In this document: piece after piece, positions 42,890 to 51,043 of the stretch
How positions within the stretch are numbered: the first letter of the stretch is position 1
Layout: each line of letters starts with the position of its first letter
Assembly: GCA_963834685.1 (NCBI GenBank)
Contig: CAWICW010000027.1
Location: 68,077 to 132,076 of the forward strand
Origin: Palsa-504 sp963834685
GTDB lineage: Bacteria > Actinomycetota > Actinomycetes > Streptosporangiales > Streptosporangiaceae
Direction of reading: 5' to 3'
DNA: 64,000 bases
The notes under the pieces: model-generated
Database searches by the model: none
What the model saw: the letters and a program-made list of their open reading frames with translations, nothing else
What the model was told of the DNA's origin: nothing
Position numbers and translations under genes: made by a program

Positions 42890-43345
42890 ATGCGAAGGGC
42901 TACGATTTCGCTCATGGCTCAGCGGGACACGGCCGCCTCACCGCTCGCGGAGGCGCTGGCCAGGGTCGGTGACCGGTGGACGCTGCTGGTGGTGGAGGCG
43001 CTGCTGGCCGGGCCGCGGCGGTTCAACGACCTGCTCGACGAGTTGCCCGGTATCGCGGCGAACATCTTGTCCGAGCGGCTCAAGCGGCTCGAACGGGAGG
43101 GGCTGCTGGTGGCCCGACCCTACTCCGAGCGCCCGCCCCGCGTCGCCTACCAGCTCACCGCCGAGGGCCGGGAACTCGCGGGGGCGCTGCGCCTGCTGGC
43201 GTACTGGGGCGCCGGGCATGCCGACCCGGCGCAAGCGCCCCGGCACCCGGTCTGCGGGACCCCGGTCGAGGCCCGCTGGTACTGTCCGACCTGCGACCGC
43301 CTCGTCGACGACGAGCCGCACCACCCCGACCTCCACTACGTCTAG
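42890..43345 (+). CDS. HxlR-type winged-helix regulator with C-terminal Cys cluster
   Basis: 151 residues from an ATG with GAGGAG 5 nt upstream; an ATG eight codons later is less well placed. The HxlR domain is visible as LARVGDRWTLLVVEALLAGPRRFNDLLDELPGIAANILSERLKRL read in parts, with the wing REGLLVARPYSERPPRVAYQL. The C-terminus carries a CG and a CPTC pair (about residues 118-135), a putative zinc ribbon. HxlR proteins act as dimers, sometimes redox- or aldehyde-responsive. It probably controls itself and the divergent protease. Confidence 0.85.
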   Translation: MRRATISLMAQRDTAASPLAEALARVGDRWTLLVVEALLAGPRRFNDLLDELPGIAANILSERLKRLEREGLLVARPYSERPPRVAYQLTAEGRELAGALRLLAYWGAGHADPAQAPRHPVCGTPVEARWYCPTCDRLVDDEPHHPDLHYV

Positions 43346-43399
43346 CCTCGCGTCTCGCGGTCGGCGTCCTCGTGGGCGATCGTGACGCGGGCCAGACCG

Positions 43400-45235
43400 T
43401 CAGGCCAGGCTGGCGGCCCAGCTTGAGTGAAGGGCGGCGTACTCTCCGTCGCCGGCCATCAGCTCGTCGGGCGGGCCGTCCTCGGTGATCCGGCCGTGGT
43501 CCAGGACCAGCACCCGGTCGGCGATCGCGACGGTGGACAGCCGGTGGGCGATGATCACGGCCGTCCGGTCGGCCAGCACGGTCCGCAGGCCGGCCTGTAC
43601 CAGCCGCTCACTCGGGATGTCGAGCAGCGAGGTGGCCTCGTCCAGCACGAGCACGCCCGGGGCGGCCAGGAACGCCCGCGCGAACGAGATGAGCTGGCGC
43701 TGCCCGGCCGACAGCCGGCCGCCGCGCTTGCCGACCGGGGTGTCGTAGCCCTCGGGCAGCGCGTCGATGAAGTCGTGCGCGCCGATCATCCGAGCCGCCT
43801 GGCGCACGTCGGCGTCCGGCGCGTCCGGGCGCCCGAGCCTGATGTTCTCCGCGACCGACCCTTCGAACAGGAAGTTCTCCTGGGTGATCACGATCACCTC
43901 GGTGCGGATCACCGAATCGGGCAGCTGCCGCAGGTCGGTCCCGTCCAGCGTGATCCGGCCCGAGCGCGGGTCGTAGAACCGGCCGAGCAGCCGCGCGATC
44001 GTCGTCTTGCCCGCGCCGGTCTCGCCAACCAGGGCGACCGTCTGCCCGGCCGGGATGTCCAGTTCCAGGCCCGGCAGCACGAGGTTGTCCCGGTAGCCGA
44101 AGGTGACCGCCTCGAACCGTACCCGCCGCCCCGCCGAGGTCGCGTCGCGGCCCGGCAGCTCGGCGGGCACCCCGGGCTCCGGCACTGAAGGCTCCTGGTC
44201 CAGCACGCCGGAGATCTTCTCCAGGCCCGAGGCCGCGGACTGGAACGTGTTGTAGAACTGGGACACGTCCTGCAGCGGGTCAAAGAAGCGCCGCAGGTAG
44301 AGCAGGAAGGTGGCGAGCACGCCCACCTTGATGTCGCCGTCGATGACCAGTAGCCCGCCGTAGCCGAGGACCACGCCGGTGATGATGTTGCCGACCAGCG
44401 AGATGCTCGGCCCGTAGATCGCGTAGAGCCGGGAGGCATGCCGGCTCGCCTCGGAGTAGTCCTGGCCCAGCCCGGAGAAGATCGCCGAGTTCCGCGGCTC
44501 GCGGCGGAACGCCTGCACCGCGCGTATCCCGCCGAACGTCTCCACGAACTGCACGATGACCAGCGCGATGGCTTCCCTGGTCCGGCGGTAGGCCCCGGCC
44601 GACTCACGCCGGAACCAGGCCGTCATCCAGATCAGCGGGATGAAGCCGCCCAGCACGACCAGGCCGAGCTGCCAGTCCAGCAGCAGCATGCCGGTGCCGA
44701 CCAGCAGCAGGGTCAAGATCGCGGCGATCAGCGAATCCAGCCCCTCCTCGAACAGGTCGGAGATCGACTCGATGTCCGAGGTCTGCCGGGAGATGACCCG
44801 GCCCGAGGTGTAGCTCTCGTGGAAGGCCACGTCCAGGGACTGACAGTGCGCGAACAGGCGGTTGCGCAGCTCGAGCACCACCTTCTGGCCCACCCGGCCG
44901 GTCATGGTGACGAACATGCGGGTGGTGACGGCCTGGACCGCGACCGCAAAGGCGAAGGCGGCCGCGATGACGAGCAGCGGCGCCGCGTCGTGGGCGTGCA
45001 GCAGCGGCGGCAGGCCGTTGTCGATGGCCAGGCCGACCAGCCACGGGCCGGCCAGGGCGGCCAGGCTCTCCACCACGATCAGCGAGATGGTGGCGATTAC
45101 CGCGCGGCGGTGCGGCCGCAGCAGGTCCGCGAGCAGCCGCCGGCTGCGCTCGCGCAGCAGCGCGGCCAGGCCGGCGCTGACCTCGTCGGCCTTCTCCGCC
45201 CCGACGCCGCGCCAGGCGTTGACGTCGGTGCTCAC
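43400..45235 (-). CDS. ABC exporter subunit (permease-ATPase fusion)
   Basis: 611 residues from a GTG at 45235 that overlaps the upstream stop (GTGA). An N-terminal six-helix exporter domain precedes the ATPase with Walker A VGETGAGKTTIARLL, the signature LSAGQRQLISFARAFL and Walker B GVLVLDEATSLLD. Together with the gene upstream it forms a heterodimeric exporter of the multidrug or lipid type. The signature lacks the usual second Gly, LSAGQR for LSGGQ, a known variant of one half of asymmetric exporters. Substrate unknown. Confidence 0.92.
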   Translation of the reverse strand: MSTDVNAWRGVGAEKADEVSAGLAALLRERSRRLLADLLRPHRRAVIATISLIVVESLAALAGPWLVGLAIDNGLPPLLHAHDAAPLLVIAAAFAFAVAVQAVTTRMFVTMTGRVGQKVVLELRNRLFAHCQSLDVAFHESYTSGRVISRQTSDIESISDLFEEGLDSLIAAILTLLLVGTGMLLLDWQLGLVVLGGFIPLIWMTAWFRRESAGAYRRTREAIALVIVQFVETFGGIRAVQAFRREPRNSAIFSGLGQDYSEASRHASRLYAIYGPSISLVGNIITGVVLGYGGLLVIDGDIKVGVLATFLLYLRRFFDPLQDVSQFYNTFQSAASGLEKISGVLDQEPSVPEPGVPAELPGRDATSAGRRVRFEAVTFGYRDNLVLPGLELDIPAGQTVALVGETGAGKTTIARLLGRFYDPRSGRITLDGTDLRQLPDSVIRTEVIVITQENFLFEGSVAENIRLGRPDAPDADVRQAARMIGAHDFIDALPEGYDTPVGKRGGRLSAGQRQLISFARAFLAAPGVLVLDEATSLLDIPSERLVQAGLRTVLADRTAVIIAHRLSTVAIADRVLVLDHGRITEDGPPDELMAGDGEYAALHSSWAASLA

Positions 45236-47121
45236 GCGGTCTCCTCCAGGTCTTCCACGTCCATCAGGTCCGCGTACTCGGGGTTGCTGGCCAGCAGGTG
45301 CCGGTGGCTGCCGGTGGCCGCGATCACGCCGCCGGACAGCAGGGCCACCGTGTCGGCCAGCGCCACCGTGGACGGCCGGTGCGCCACGACCAGGGCCGTC
45401 GCGCCGGCCAGGATCTCGTGCAGGGCCCGGGTCACGCGTTCCTCGGTGTGCACGTCGAGCGCGGACAGCGGGTCGTCCAGGATCAGCACGTCCGGCCCGG
45501 CCAGGATGGCCCGGGCCAGCGCGATCCGCTGCCGTTGCCCGCCGGACAAGGCCATGCCCTGCTCGCCGATCCTGGTGTCCAGGCCCCACGGCAGGTCGTA
45601 GGCGAACCGGGCCTGCGCGGCGGTCAGCGCGGCCTCGACCGCGGCCTCGTCCGCGTCGGGCGCGCCGAACATGACGTTCTCCCGCACGCTGGCCGAGAAC
45701 AGGGTGGCGTCCTCGAACGCGCAGCCGACCGCCGCGCGAAGCCGGTCCAGCGGGATGTCGCGAATGTCCGTGTCGTTCAGCCGGACCGATCCCGACGTAG
45801 CGTCGGCCAGCCGCGGCACGAGCTGCAGCAGGGTGGACTTACCCGCGCCGGTCGCCCCGGTGAGCACCACCGTCTGGCCCGGCGGCAGGTCGAGCACGAT
45901 GTCTCGCAGCACTGGCTCCGCCGCCCCGGGGTACGTGAACGCCACGTGGTCGAACACCAGGTGACCCCGGGAGCGCCTTGCTGACCTGGCCGCCTGTGGC
46001 GGCGGGGCCGACCTGGCCGCCTGTGGCGGCGGGGCTGGGCCGCGCGTTCCGGCCGGGCGGAGGGCACGCACCGCGCTCCGTTCGGTATCAAGGTCTTGGG
46101 TCTTGTCGGTGATCTCCGGCTGGGCGTCGAAGACCTCCAGGACCCGTTGCGCCGCGGTGGCCGCCTCCTGACCGGACGCGATGATGTAGCCGAGCGCCTC
46201 GACCGGCCAGACCAACTGCAGGGCGAGTGTGATGAACGCCACCAGGCCACCGAGGGTCAGCGAGCCCGTGCTGACCGCGAGCACGCCGAGCACGATGATG
46301 ATGCCGATGACGGCGTTGGGGATCAGGTCCAGCAGGGCCCAGAACGAGCCGAGCAGGCCTGCCTTCTCGACCTGCGTGCGATAGACCTCCGTGGCCTGGG
46401 CGCCGTGCCGGACCGCTGCCTGCGGGCCCCGGCCGAGTGCCTTCAGCACACGGATGCCCGTCGCTGCCTCCTCGATCAGCGTGGCCAGGTCACCCTGCTG
46501 GTCCTGGACCCGGCGGGAGAGCACCCGGTAGCGCTTCTCGAACCGGAAGCAGACCGGCAGGACGGGCGCGAATACCGCGCCGGTGATCAGGCCCAGCCAC
46601 CAGTTCAGGTGGATCAGCAGCGCGACCACCGCCACGAACGTCATCACGTTGGTGACCAAAAAGATCAGGCCGAAGCCGGCGAACCTGCGGATCGAGGACA
46701 GGTCGGTGGTGGCCCGCGACAGCAGCTGGCCCGACTGCCAGTTGTCGTGGAACGAGGCCTGCAGCCGCTGCAGGTGGGCGTACATGTCGTCCCTGATCGT
46801 CTTCTCCATCGACGCGACCGCGTCGGCCTGGATCCAGCGGCGGATCAGGTTCAGCAGCGCTTCGGCCGTGCCGAGACCGATGGCCGCCAGGGCCAGCGGG
46901 ATCAGCAGCCGCCGGTCGTCGTGCGCGATCGCCCCGTCCACGACGGACTCGGTGAGCAGCGGGATGCAGATCTCGGCGGTGACCGCGCCCAGCGCCGCGG
47001 CGAGCATGACGACCATCTGGACGCGGAACGGCTTCAGGTAGCCTCGCAGCCGCCACAGTGCCCCGACTGGCCGTACCCTGGCGGAGGCGCGCGTGACCAG
47101 CAAAGGGCTTACAGGGGGCAT
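45232..47121 (-). CDS. ABC exporter subunit with in-frame repeat insertion
   Basis: 629 residues. A six-helix domain (about residues 25-325) and an ATPase with Walker A LTGATGAGKSTLLQLV, signature LSGGQRQRIALARAIL, and Walker B DVLILDDPLSALD. Asp in place of the catalytic Glu (LILDDP) suggests a degenerate catalytic site, common in the partner half of asymmetric exporters. Between the two domains, near residue 365, the linker contains two tandem APPPQAARS units encoded by a 27-bp repeat that recurs elsewhere in the window. It is upstream of and coupled to the second subunit. Confidence 0.92.
   Translation of the reverse strand: MPPVSPLLVTRASARVRPVGALWRLRGYLKPFRVQMVVMLAAALGAVTAEICIPLLTESVVDGAIAHDDRRLLIPLALAAIGLGTAEALLNLIRRWIQADAVASMEKTIRDDMYAHLQRLQASFHDNWQSGQLLSRATTDLSSIRRFAGFGLIFLVTNVMTFVAVVALLIHLNWWLGLITGAVFAPVLPVCFRFEKRYRVLSRRVQDQQGDLATLIEEAATGIRVLKALGRGPQAAVRHGAQATEVYRTQVEKAGLLGSFWALLDLIPNAVIGIIIVLGVLAVSTGSLTLGGLVAFITLALQLVWPVEALGYIIASGQEAATAAQRVLEVFDAQPEITDKTQDLDTERSAVRALRPAGTRGPAPPPQAARSAPPPQAARSARRSRGHLVFDHVAFTYPGAAEPVLRDIVLDLPPGQTVVLTGATGAGKSTLLQLVPRLADATSGSVRLNDTDIRDIPLDRLRAAVGCAFEDATLFSASVRENVMFGAPDADEAAVEAALTAAQARFAYDLPWGLDTRIGEQGMALSGGQRQRIALARAILAGPDVLILDDPLSALDVHTEERVTRALHEILAGATALVVAHRPSTVALADTVALLSGGVIAATGSHRHLLASNPEYADLMDVEDLEETA
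45983..46036. repeat. 27-bp tandem palindromic repeat, copy set A (inside ABC gene)
   Basis: Two consecutive 27-bp units (45983-46009, 46010-46036) each contain GGCCGCC-TGT-GGCGGCG, a short hairpin. Read on the gene strand they encode APPPQAARS twice. The same unit type with 27-bp period is at 47325-47380 and, degenerate, at 55272-55313. The number of bases is a multiple of three, so the gene stays open. Confidence 0.75.
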
Positions 47122-47324
47122 TGCCGTGAGGTTAACCGGGCGGACGAGAAGTTGTCATCTGATTTTTCTTGTGGCGTACGCCTTGTCGGCGGGCCATAAC
47201 TCTGGCACGCTGGCTCACCCGAAGGCTTCGCGAACCGGTTGCCGGGAGTTACCGGCAGGGAGAGGAACCGTGAAGCGCAGCAGCGCCACCAGCCTCGGCT
47301 ATCGGTCGCGGGAGGGCTTGAGCC

Positions 47325-47380
47325 CGCCGCCGCAGGCGGCAAAGTGGGCAGCGCCGCCGCAGGCGGCAAGGCTGGCAGGG
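47325..47380. repeat. 27-bp tandem palindromic repeat, copy set B (upstream of MDMPI-like gene)
   Basis: CGCCGCCGCAGGCGGCAA is present at 47325-47342 and again at 47352-47369, exactly 27 bp apart. The core GCCGCC-GCA-GGCGGC is a hairpin. The set lies in the 280-bp gap between the ABC exporter and the MDMPI-like gene. Read rightward it would encode PPPQAAK and PPQAAR, the same peptide as set A, although here it lies outside the likely coding region. Confidence 0.75.
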
Positions 47381-47400
47381 TCGTGCCCCCGGGCCAACGC

Positions 47401-48090
47401 ATGAGCCGCGCGTCGCGCGCGGGCGTCCTGGCCGCCTACCGCGATGGCGTGACAGTGATCTGTGAACTGGCGGGCCAGTTCACAGACGCGATGTGGCTGG
47501 CGGCGACGCCGTGTTCGGAATGGCGGGCGGTGGACCTGGCCGGCCATCTGCGGTGCGTGGCCGACGACTACCACGAGTACCTCGATGACGCTCCGGCCAG
47601 CCGGCTCGCCCGGCTGCTGGCCACCAACGTGCCCGCGGACTCGCTCGCCCGCAAGCTGGCCCGGCAGAACGCGGCCGAGCTGGCCGCGCTGCCGGACGCC
47701 CCCGGCCCCGAGCACATCGCGGCGTTCGCCGACTCGGCCCGTGGCTACGGACGCCGGCTGCCGCCGTCCTGGGACCTGCCGCACCACAGCTACCGGGGCG
47801 CCGAGGTCACGGTGGGCGCGATGGCGGGCGCGGCCTGCGCCGAGTGGCATCTGCACGCGTGGGACCTGGCCCGGTCGCTCGGCAAGGACTACTGTCCCGC
47901 CGATCCCGAGCTCGTGCTGGACACCTGGCGAGGCGGCACGCCGCAGCTGTGGCCCGGGCAGGACGCCGAGCCGGGCGGCGACGATCCGTGGTACTCCCTG
48001 CTTCTCGCGTCGGGACGCGATCCGGCCTGGGCTCAGCTGTTAGATGGTGCGCCCGGGCCCTGCGAGGCGTCGGCCCCAGCCGGGTTCTGA
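47401..48090 (+). CDS. DinB/MDMPI-family protein (maleylpyruvate isomerase-like)
   Basis: 229 residues from an ATG at 47401. The DinB/MDMPI_N metal site is recognisable: His in DLAGHLRCVADDYHEYL and EWHLHAWDLA (about residues 53 and 150). Family members use mycothiol or bind metal through three histidines; the exact reaction here is unknown. The 12-bp arms TCTGTGAACTGG and its complement (47459-47470, 47475-47486) form a hairpin in the coding sequence. The next gene starts 29 bp downstream. Confidence 0.82.
   Translation: MSRASRAGVLAAYRDGVTVICELAGQFTDAMWLAATPCSEWRAVDLAGHLRCVADDYHEYLDDAPASRLARLLATNVPADSLARKLARQNAAELAALPDAPGPEHIAAFADSARGYGRRLPPSWDLPHHSYRGAEVTVGAMAGAACAEWHLHAWDLARSLGKDYCPADPELVLDTWRGGTPQLWPGQDAEPGGDDPWYSLLLASGRDPAWAQLLDGAPGPCEASAPAGF
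47459..47486. other. Perfect 12-bp inverted repeat in coding sequence
   Basis: TCTGTGAACTGG (47459-47470) and CCAGTTCACAGA (47475-47486) flank a 4-nt loop CGGG. It lies 58 bp after the ATG of the MDMPI-like gene and encodes ICELAGQFTDA. A hairpin this close to the start could slow translation; chance under codon constraint is also possible. Confidence 0.6.
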
Positions 48091-48119
48091 GATCTCGTCC
48101 GGGATAGAGTCTTGAGTTC

Positions 48120-49337
48120 GTGACCTTCGATGTAAATCGCGTGCGGGCGGCGTACCCGGCCCTGGCCGATGGCTACGCCTACCTCGACGGCGCCGCCGGT
48201 ACCCAGGTGCCCACGGCGGTCATCGAGGCCATCGCCGATACCTACCGGTCCGGGATCGGCAACGCAGGCGGCGCGTTCCCGGCCAGCGGGCGCGCGGACC
48301 GCATCGTGGCCGAGTGCCGTCGCGCCGTGGCCGACCTGACCGGCGCCGAACCCGACGGCGTGATCCTCGGGCCGAACATGACCACGCTCACCTACCGGCT
48401 CGCGGACACGCTGTCCCGGCAGTGGGGCCCGGGGGACGAGGTGGTCGTGTCCCGGCTCGATCACGACGCCAACGTCAGGCCCTGGGTCCAGGCCGCCGCG
48501 CGCAGCGGTGCCACGCTGCGCTGGGCCGAAGTCGATGTGTCGACGGCGGAACTCCCGGCCGCCCAGTATCGCGAGCTGCTGTCCGAGCGCACCCGGCTGG
48601 TCGCGGTCACCGCAGCGAGCAACATCGTCGGCACCCGGCCGGACGTGTCCGCGATCGCCGCCGCTGCGCACGCGGTCGGCGCGCTGTGCTACGTGGACGG
48701 CGTACACGCCACCCCGCACGTACCGGTCGACGTACGGGCGCTCGGCGCCGACTTCTACGCCACCAGCGCCTACAAGTGGTCAGGGCCGCACATCGGCACC
48801 GTGGTGGCCGACCCGGCGCTGCTGGAGACCCTGCACCCGGACAAGCTCGCGCCCGCCCCGTCCGGCGTGCCCGGCCGGTTCGAGCGCGGCACCGCCGCGT
48901 TCGCCGACCTGGCCGGGGTGGCCGCGGCCGTCGACCACCTGGCCGCGCTCGGCGCCTCGGCCGCCGGCAGCCGGAGGGAACGGGTGCTAGCGTCCATGGC
49001 CGCCGTGGAACGCTACGAGGGACAGCTGTTCACCCGCCTGCTCGACGGCTTGGCCGCCATGGGGCACGTGACCCTGTACGGGAAGGCCGCGCGGCGTACG
49101 CCGACCGCCTTCTTTACCGTGGCCGGATACACGCCCGGCGAGGTCGCGGCCCGGCTCGCGGCCCGCCAGGTCAACGTGTGGAACGGCGACAACTACGCGT
49201 GGGAGCTGGCCGGCGCGTTCGGCCTGCGAGACTCCGGCGGCGCGGTCCGCGCCGGGCTCGTCCACTACAACGACGAGGCCGAGGTGGACCGGCTGCTGGC
49301 CGCCGTCGCCGAGCTCGCTGCCGCCGGCGTACGCTGA
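48120..49337 (+). CDS. Class V aminotransferase, cysteine desulfurase-like (paralogue of 6420-7604)
   Basis: 405 residues from a GTG at 48120. Same architecture as the 6420 gene: YLDGAAGTQVP, GPNMTTLTYRLAD, RLDHDANVRPW (PLP-ring His about residue 114), CYVDGVHATPH (Asp193) and the Schiff-base Lys in TSAYKWSGPHIG (Lys219). Both belong to the TIGR01976-like subfamily and share the GPNMTTL block exactly, but the remainder differs widely, so the two are old paralogues. The substrate is unknown. TAGAGT about 10 bp upstream and the lack of a Shine-Dalgarno suggest a leaderless transcript. Confidence 0.85.
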   Translation: MTFDVNRVRAAYPALADGYAYLDGAAGTQVPTAVIEAIADTYRSGIGNAGGAFPASGRADRIVAECRRAVADLTGAEPDGVILGPNMTTLTYRLADTLSRQWGPGDEVVVSRLDHDANVRPWVQAAARSGATLRWAEVDVSTAELPAAQYRELLSERTRLVAVTAASNIVGTRPDVSAIAAAAHAVGALCYVDGVHATPHVPVDVRALGADFYATSAYKWSGPHIGTVVADPALLETLHPDKLAPAPSGVPGRFERGTAAFADLAGVAAAVDHLAALGASAAGSRRERVLASMAAVERYEGQLFTRLLDGLAAMGHVTLYGKAARRTPTAFFTVAGYTPGEVAARLAARQVNVWNGDNYAWELAGAFGLRDSGGAVRAGLVHYNDEAEVDRLLAAVAELAAAGVR

Positions 49338-49389
49338 GAGTAAGTTCCCCGCGAGACGGGGAGATCGGCGCGTCGCGGAGGTTCGGGCA

Positions 49390-49713
49390 ATGGCGATGAC
49401 GGCGCTCGGCAGCCTACTGGCCATGCTGGCCGGGCTGCTGCGCGACCTCGCTCAGCTCGCGGTGAGCCCTTCCGGGCTGACCGCGCTGGCCGCGGCCGTC
49501 CTGGCCGGCGCCATGTTCGCCGCCGTGCTGGCCCTGCTCACCTCGGTGGCGGGCGTTTCCCGCACCGCCGCCCTGCCGCTGGTCCGCCGCGCCCGCGCGC
49601 TGCGGGAGAAGTCCTGGCGGGCGGCGTTCTTGCGCCAGTGCGATCCGGACGCGGCAGGCCGGACCAGACCCAGAGCACCATCGGCGGCCCCGGCGGCCGC
49701 CCCTTCCCGCTGA
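49390..49713 (+). CDS. Small membrane protein next to yidC (DUF6412-like)
   Basis: 107 residues with two hydrophobic helices: LGSLLAMLAGLLRDLAQLAV and ALAAAVLAGAMFAAVLALLTS, then a basic segment RRARALREKSWRAAFLRQCDPDAAG. Small proteins of this shape stand before a yidC paralogue in other actinomycetes, which is the basis for the tentative name. It may assist YidC; the role is not established. Confidence 0.6.
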   Translation: MAMTALGSLLAMLAGLLRDLAQLAVSPSGLTALAAAVLAGAMFAAVLALLTSVAGVSRTAALPLVRRARALREKSWRAAFLRQCDPDAAGRTRPRAPSAAPAAAPSR

Positions 49714-49776
49714 CCCGCGGATATCGCGGCCGCTTCCAGCACCTCATCCGTCCTAGCTGGAAGGGTCCTTTCTCGC

Positions 49777-50541
49777 ATGTCGAATATTCTTGGCGTCCCG
49801 GTGGACGCCGCGTACCACCTCGTCTCTGGCTTTACTAGTTTCCTCACTCCCGTTCTGGGCGGCGTGGCCGCTGTGGCCGCGATCGTCTTGTTCACCGTCG
49901 CCGTCCGGCTCATCCTGATGCCGCTCAGCCTGCGCGGGCTCCGGGGGCAGGCCGCCGCGGCCCGGCTGGCGCCGCAACTGCAGGACCTGCGCAAGCGGTA
50001 CGCCAAACAGCCGGAGCGGCTGCAGCGCGAGATGACCGCGCTGTACAAGCGGGAGGGCACCAGCATGTTCGCCGGCCTCACCCCGCTTCTGCTCCAGTGG
50101 CCGCTGGTGTCGGTCATGTACCTGCTGTTCCGATCGACGCAGGTCGGCGGGAAGCCGAACGCGCTGCTCACCCGCGACCTGTTCGGCGTGCCGCTGGGCA
50201 GCCACTGGCTGGCCGGCGCCGGACCCTTGAGCACGCACGGCCTGGTGTTCCTCGGGGTCTTCGCGCTGCTGGCCGGCCTGTGCTGGCTGTCCGTCCGCCT
50301 GGCGCAGGCGATGATGGCCCGGCAGGCCGGCGTCGGCGGGGCGAACGCACCGGGTGCCCTGGTCCGGGTCCTCCCGTACCTGACCGTGGTGATCGCCGCG
50401 TTCGTCCCGCTCGCGGCCGGGATCTACCTGCTGACGTCGACCGGCTGGGCCCTGGCCGAGCGGGGCTTCTTCTGGCGGACCGGCCGCATCTCCGGTGCGG
50501 CCCCAAGCCCGCCGAAACCGGCGGTCGCCGCCCGTAACTAG
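49777..50541 (+). CDS. yidC: YidC/Oxa1-family membrane insertase
   Basis: 254 residues from an ATG with GGAAGGG upstream. Five hydrophobic segments and the Oxa1 signature: FTVAVRLILMPLSLRGLRGQ with the functional Arg in TM1, PQLQDLRKRYAKQPERLQREMTALY on the cytosolic loop, and MFAGLTPLLLQWPLVSVMYLLFRS. It lacks the large periplasmic domain of Gram-negative YidC, as expected for Gram-positive insertases. It follows a small membrane protein; a long hairpin follows its stop. Confidence 0.9.
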   Translation: MSNILGVPVDAAYHLVSGFTSFLTPVLGGVAAVAAIVLFTVAVRLILMPLSLRGLRGQAAAARLAPQLQDLRKRYAKQPERLQREMTALYKREGTSMFAGLTPLLLQWPLVSVMYLLFRSTQVGGKPNALLTRDLFGVPLGSHWLAGAGPLSTHGLVFLGVFALLAGLCWLSVRLAQAMMARQAGVGGANAPGALVRVLPYLTVVIAAFVPLAAGIYLLTSTGWALAERGFFWRTGRISGAAPSPPKPAVAARN

Positions 50542-50569
50542 GGCCCGGGCAGCGTTCCCGGGGCCTACG

Positions 50570-50607
50570 CCCGGCCGTGACCCGCAAGGTTGCGGGTCAC
50601 GGCCGGG
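50570..50607 (+). terminator. Strong hairpin after yidC
   Basis: The arms CCCGGCCGTGACCCGCAA (50570-50587) and TTGCGGGTCACGGCCGGG (50590-50607) are perfect complements of 18 bp around two bases. It begins about 30 bp after the yidC stop. No U-tract follows; such GC-only hairpins act as terminators in many actinomycetes. Confidence 0.8.
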
Positions 50608-51043
50608 ATGCCGCGTGCTGCTACTGCGCTAGCCGGAGCGCAGCAGGCCACACGGCAGTTCGCGAGGCTGGCTGCGGCGGCCCCTGCCAGAGGCGAGCCC
50701 GCCGCCACGAATCCTCCTCACCGCAGGCAGCCTCCAGTGCGAGGACACCTATCCATCCGGTGAACGGCCCGCGCGCCGGTGTGGTTCAGCCGTCACGGGA
50801 CGCCGCTGCCGCCACGCCACGCGGAGGAGCTCTCCGGTTACCGCGGAGGTTCCGGCTTCCGCGGAGGATCGTGGCGACCCCGCCTGCCCGGATCCTCCGC
50901 AACGGCCGGATCCACCACGATAATCCACGCCGTTAACCGGCAAGCGGGCGGAAACGCGCCTTTTACGGCACGGCAGTACGTCTGCCGGCGCTTCTTCGGC
51001 TGGGACGGCGCATGATCAGGGCGCGATCAGGGCGCGCGGCTGA
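50608..51043. other. Intergenic region without a recognised gene
   Basis: About 435 bp between yidC's hairpin and the DUF885 stop. It contains three close copies of CCGCGGAGG or GCGGAGGA (50819-50875), but no open frame with family similarity, no tRNA and no riboswitch that I recognise. A short open frame (50779-51015) is Arg/Ser-rich and has no Shine-Dalgarno. Confidence 0.6.

Noticed and set aside
47239..47400. N-terminal extension of the MDMPI-like gene through the repeat
   Set aside because: It would place PPPQAA repeats before the family start; the ATG at 47401 gives the normal N-terminus.
50779..51015. Small open frame after yidC, 78 residues
   Set aside because: No Shine-Dalgarno, Arg/Ser/Gly-rich sequence caused by repeated GCGGAGG words, no recognised domain.
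50608..51043. Riboswitch or other structured RNA in the yidC-DUF885 gap
   Set aside because: No B12 box, RNase P, tmRNA or SRP signature was found on either strand.
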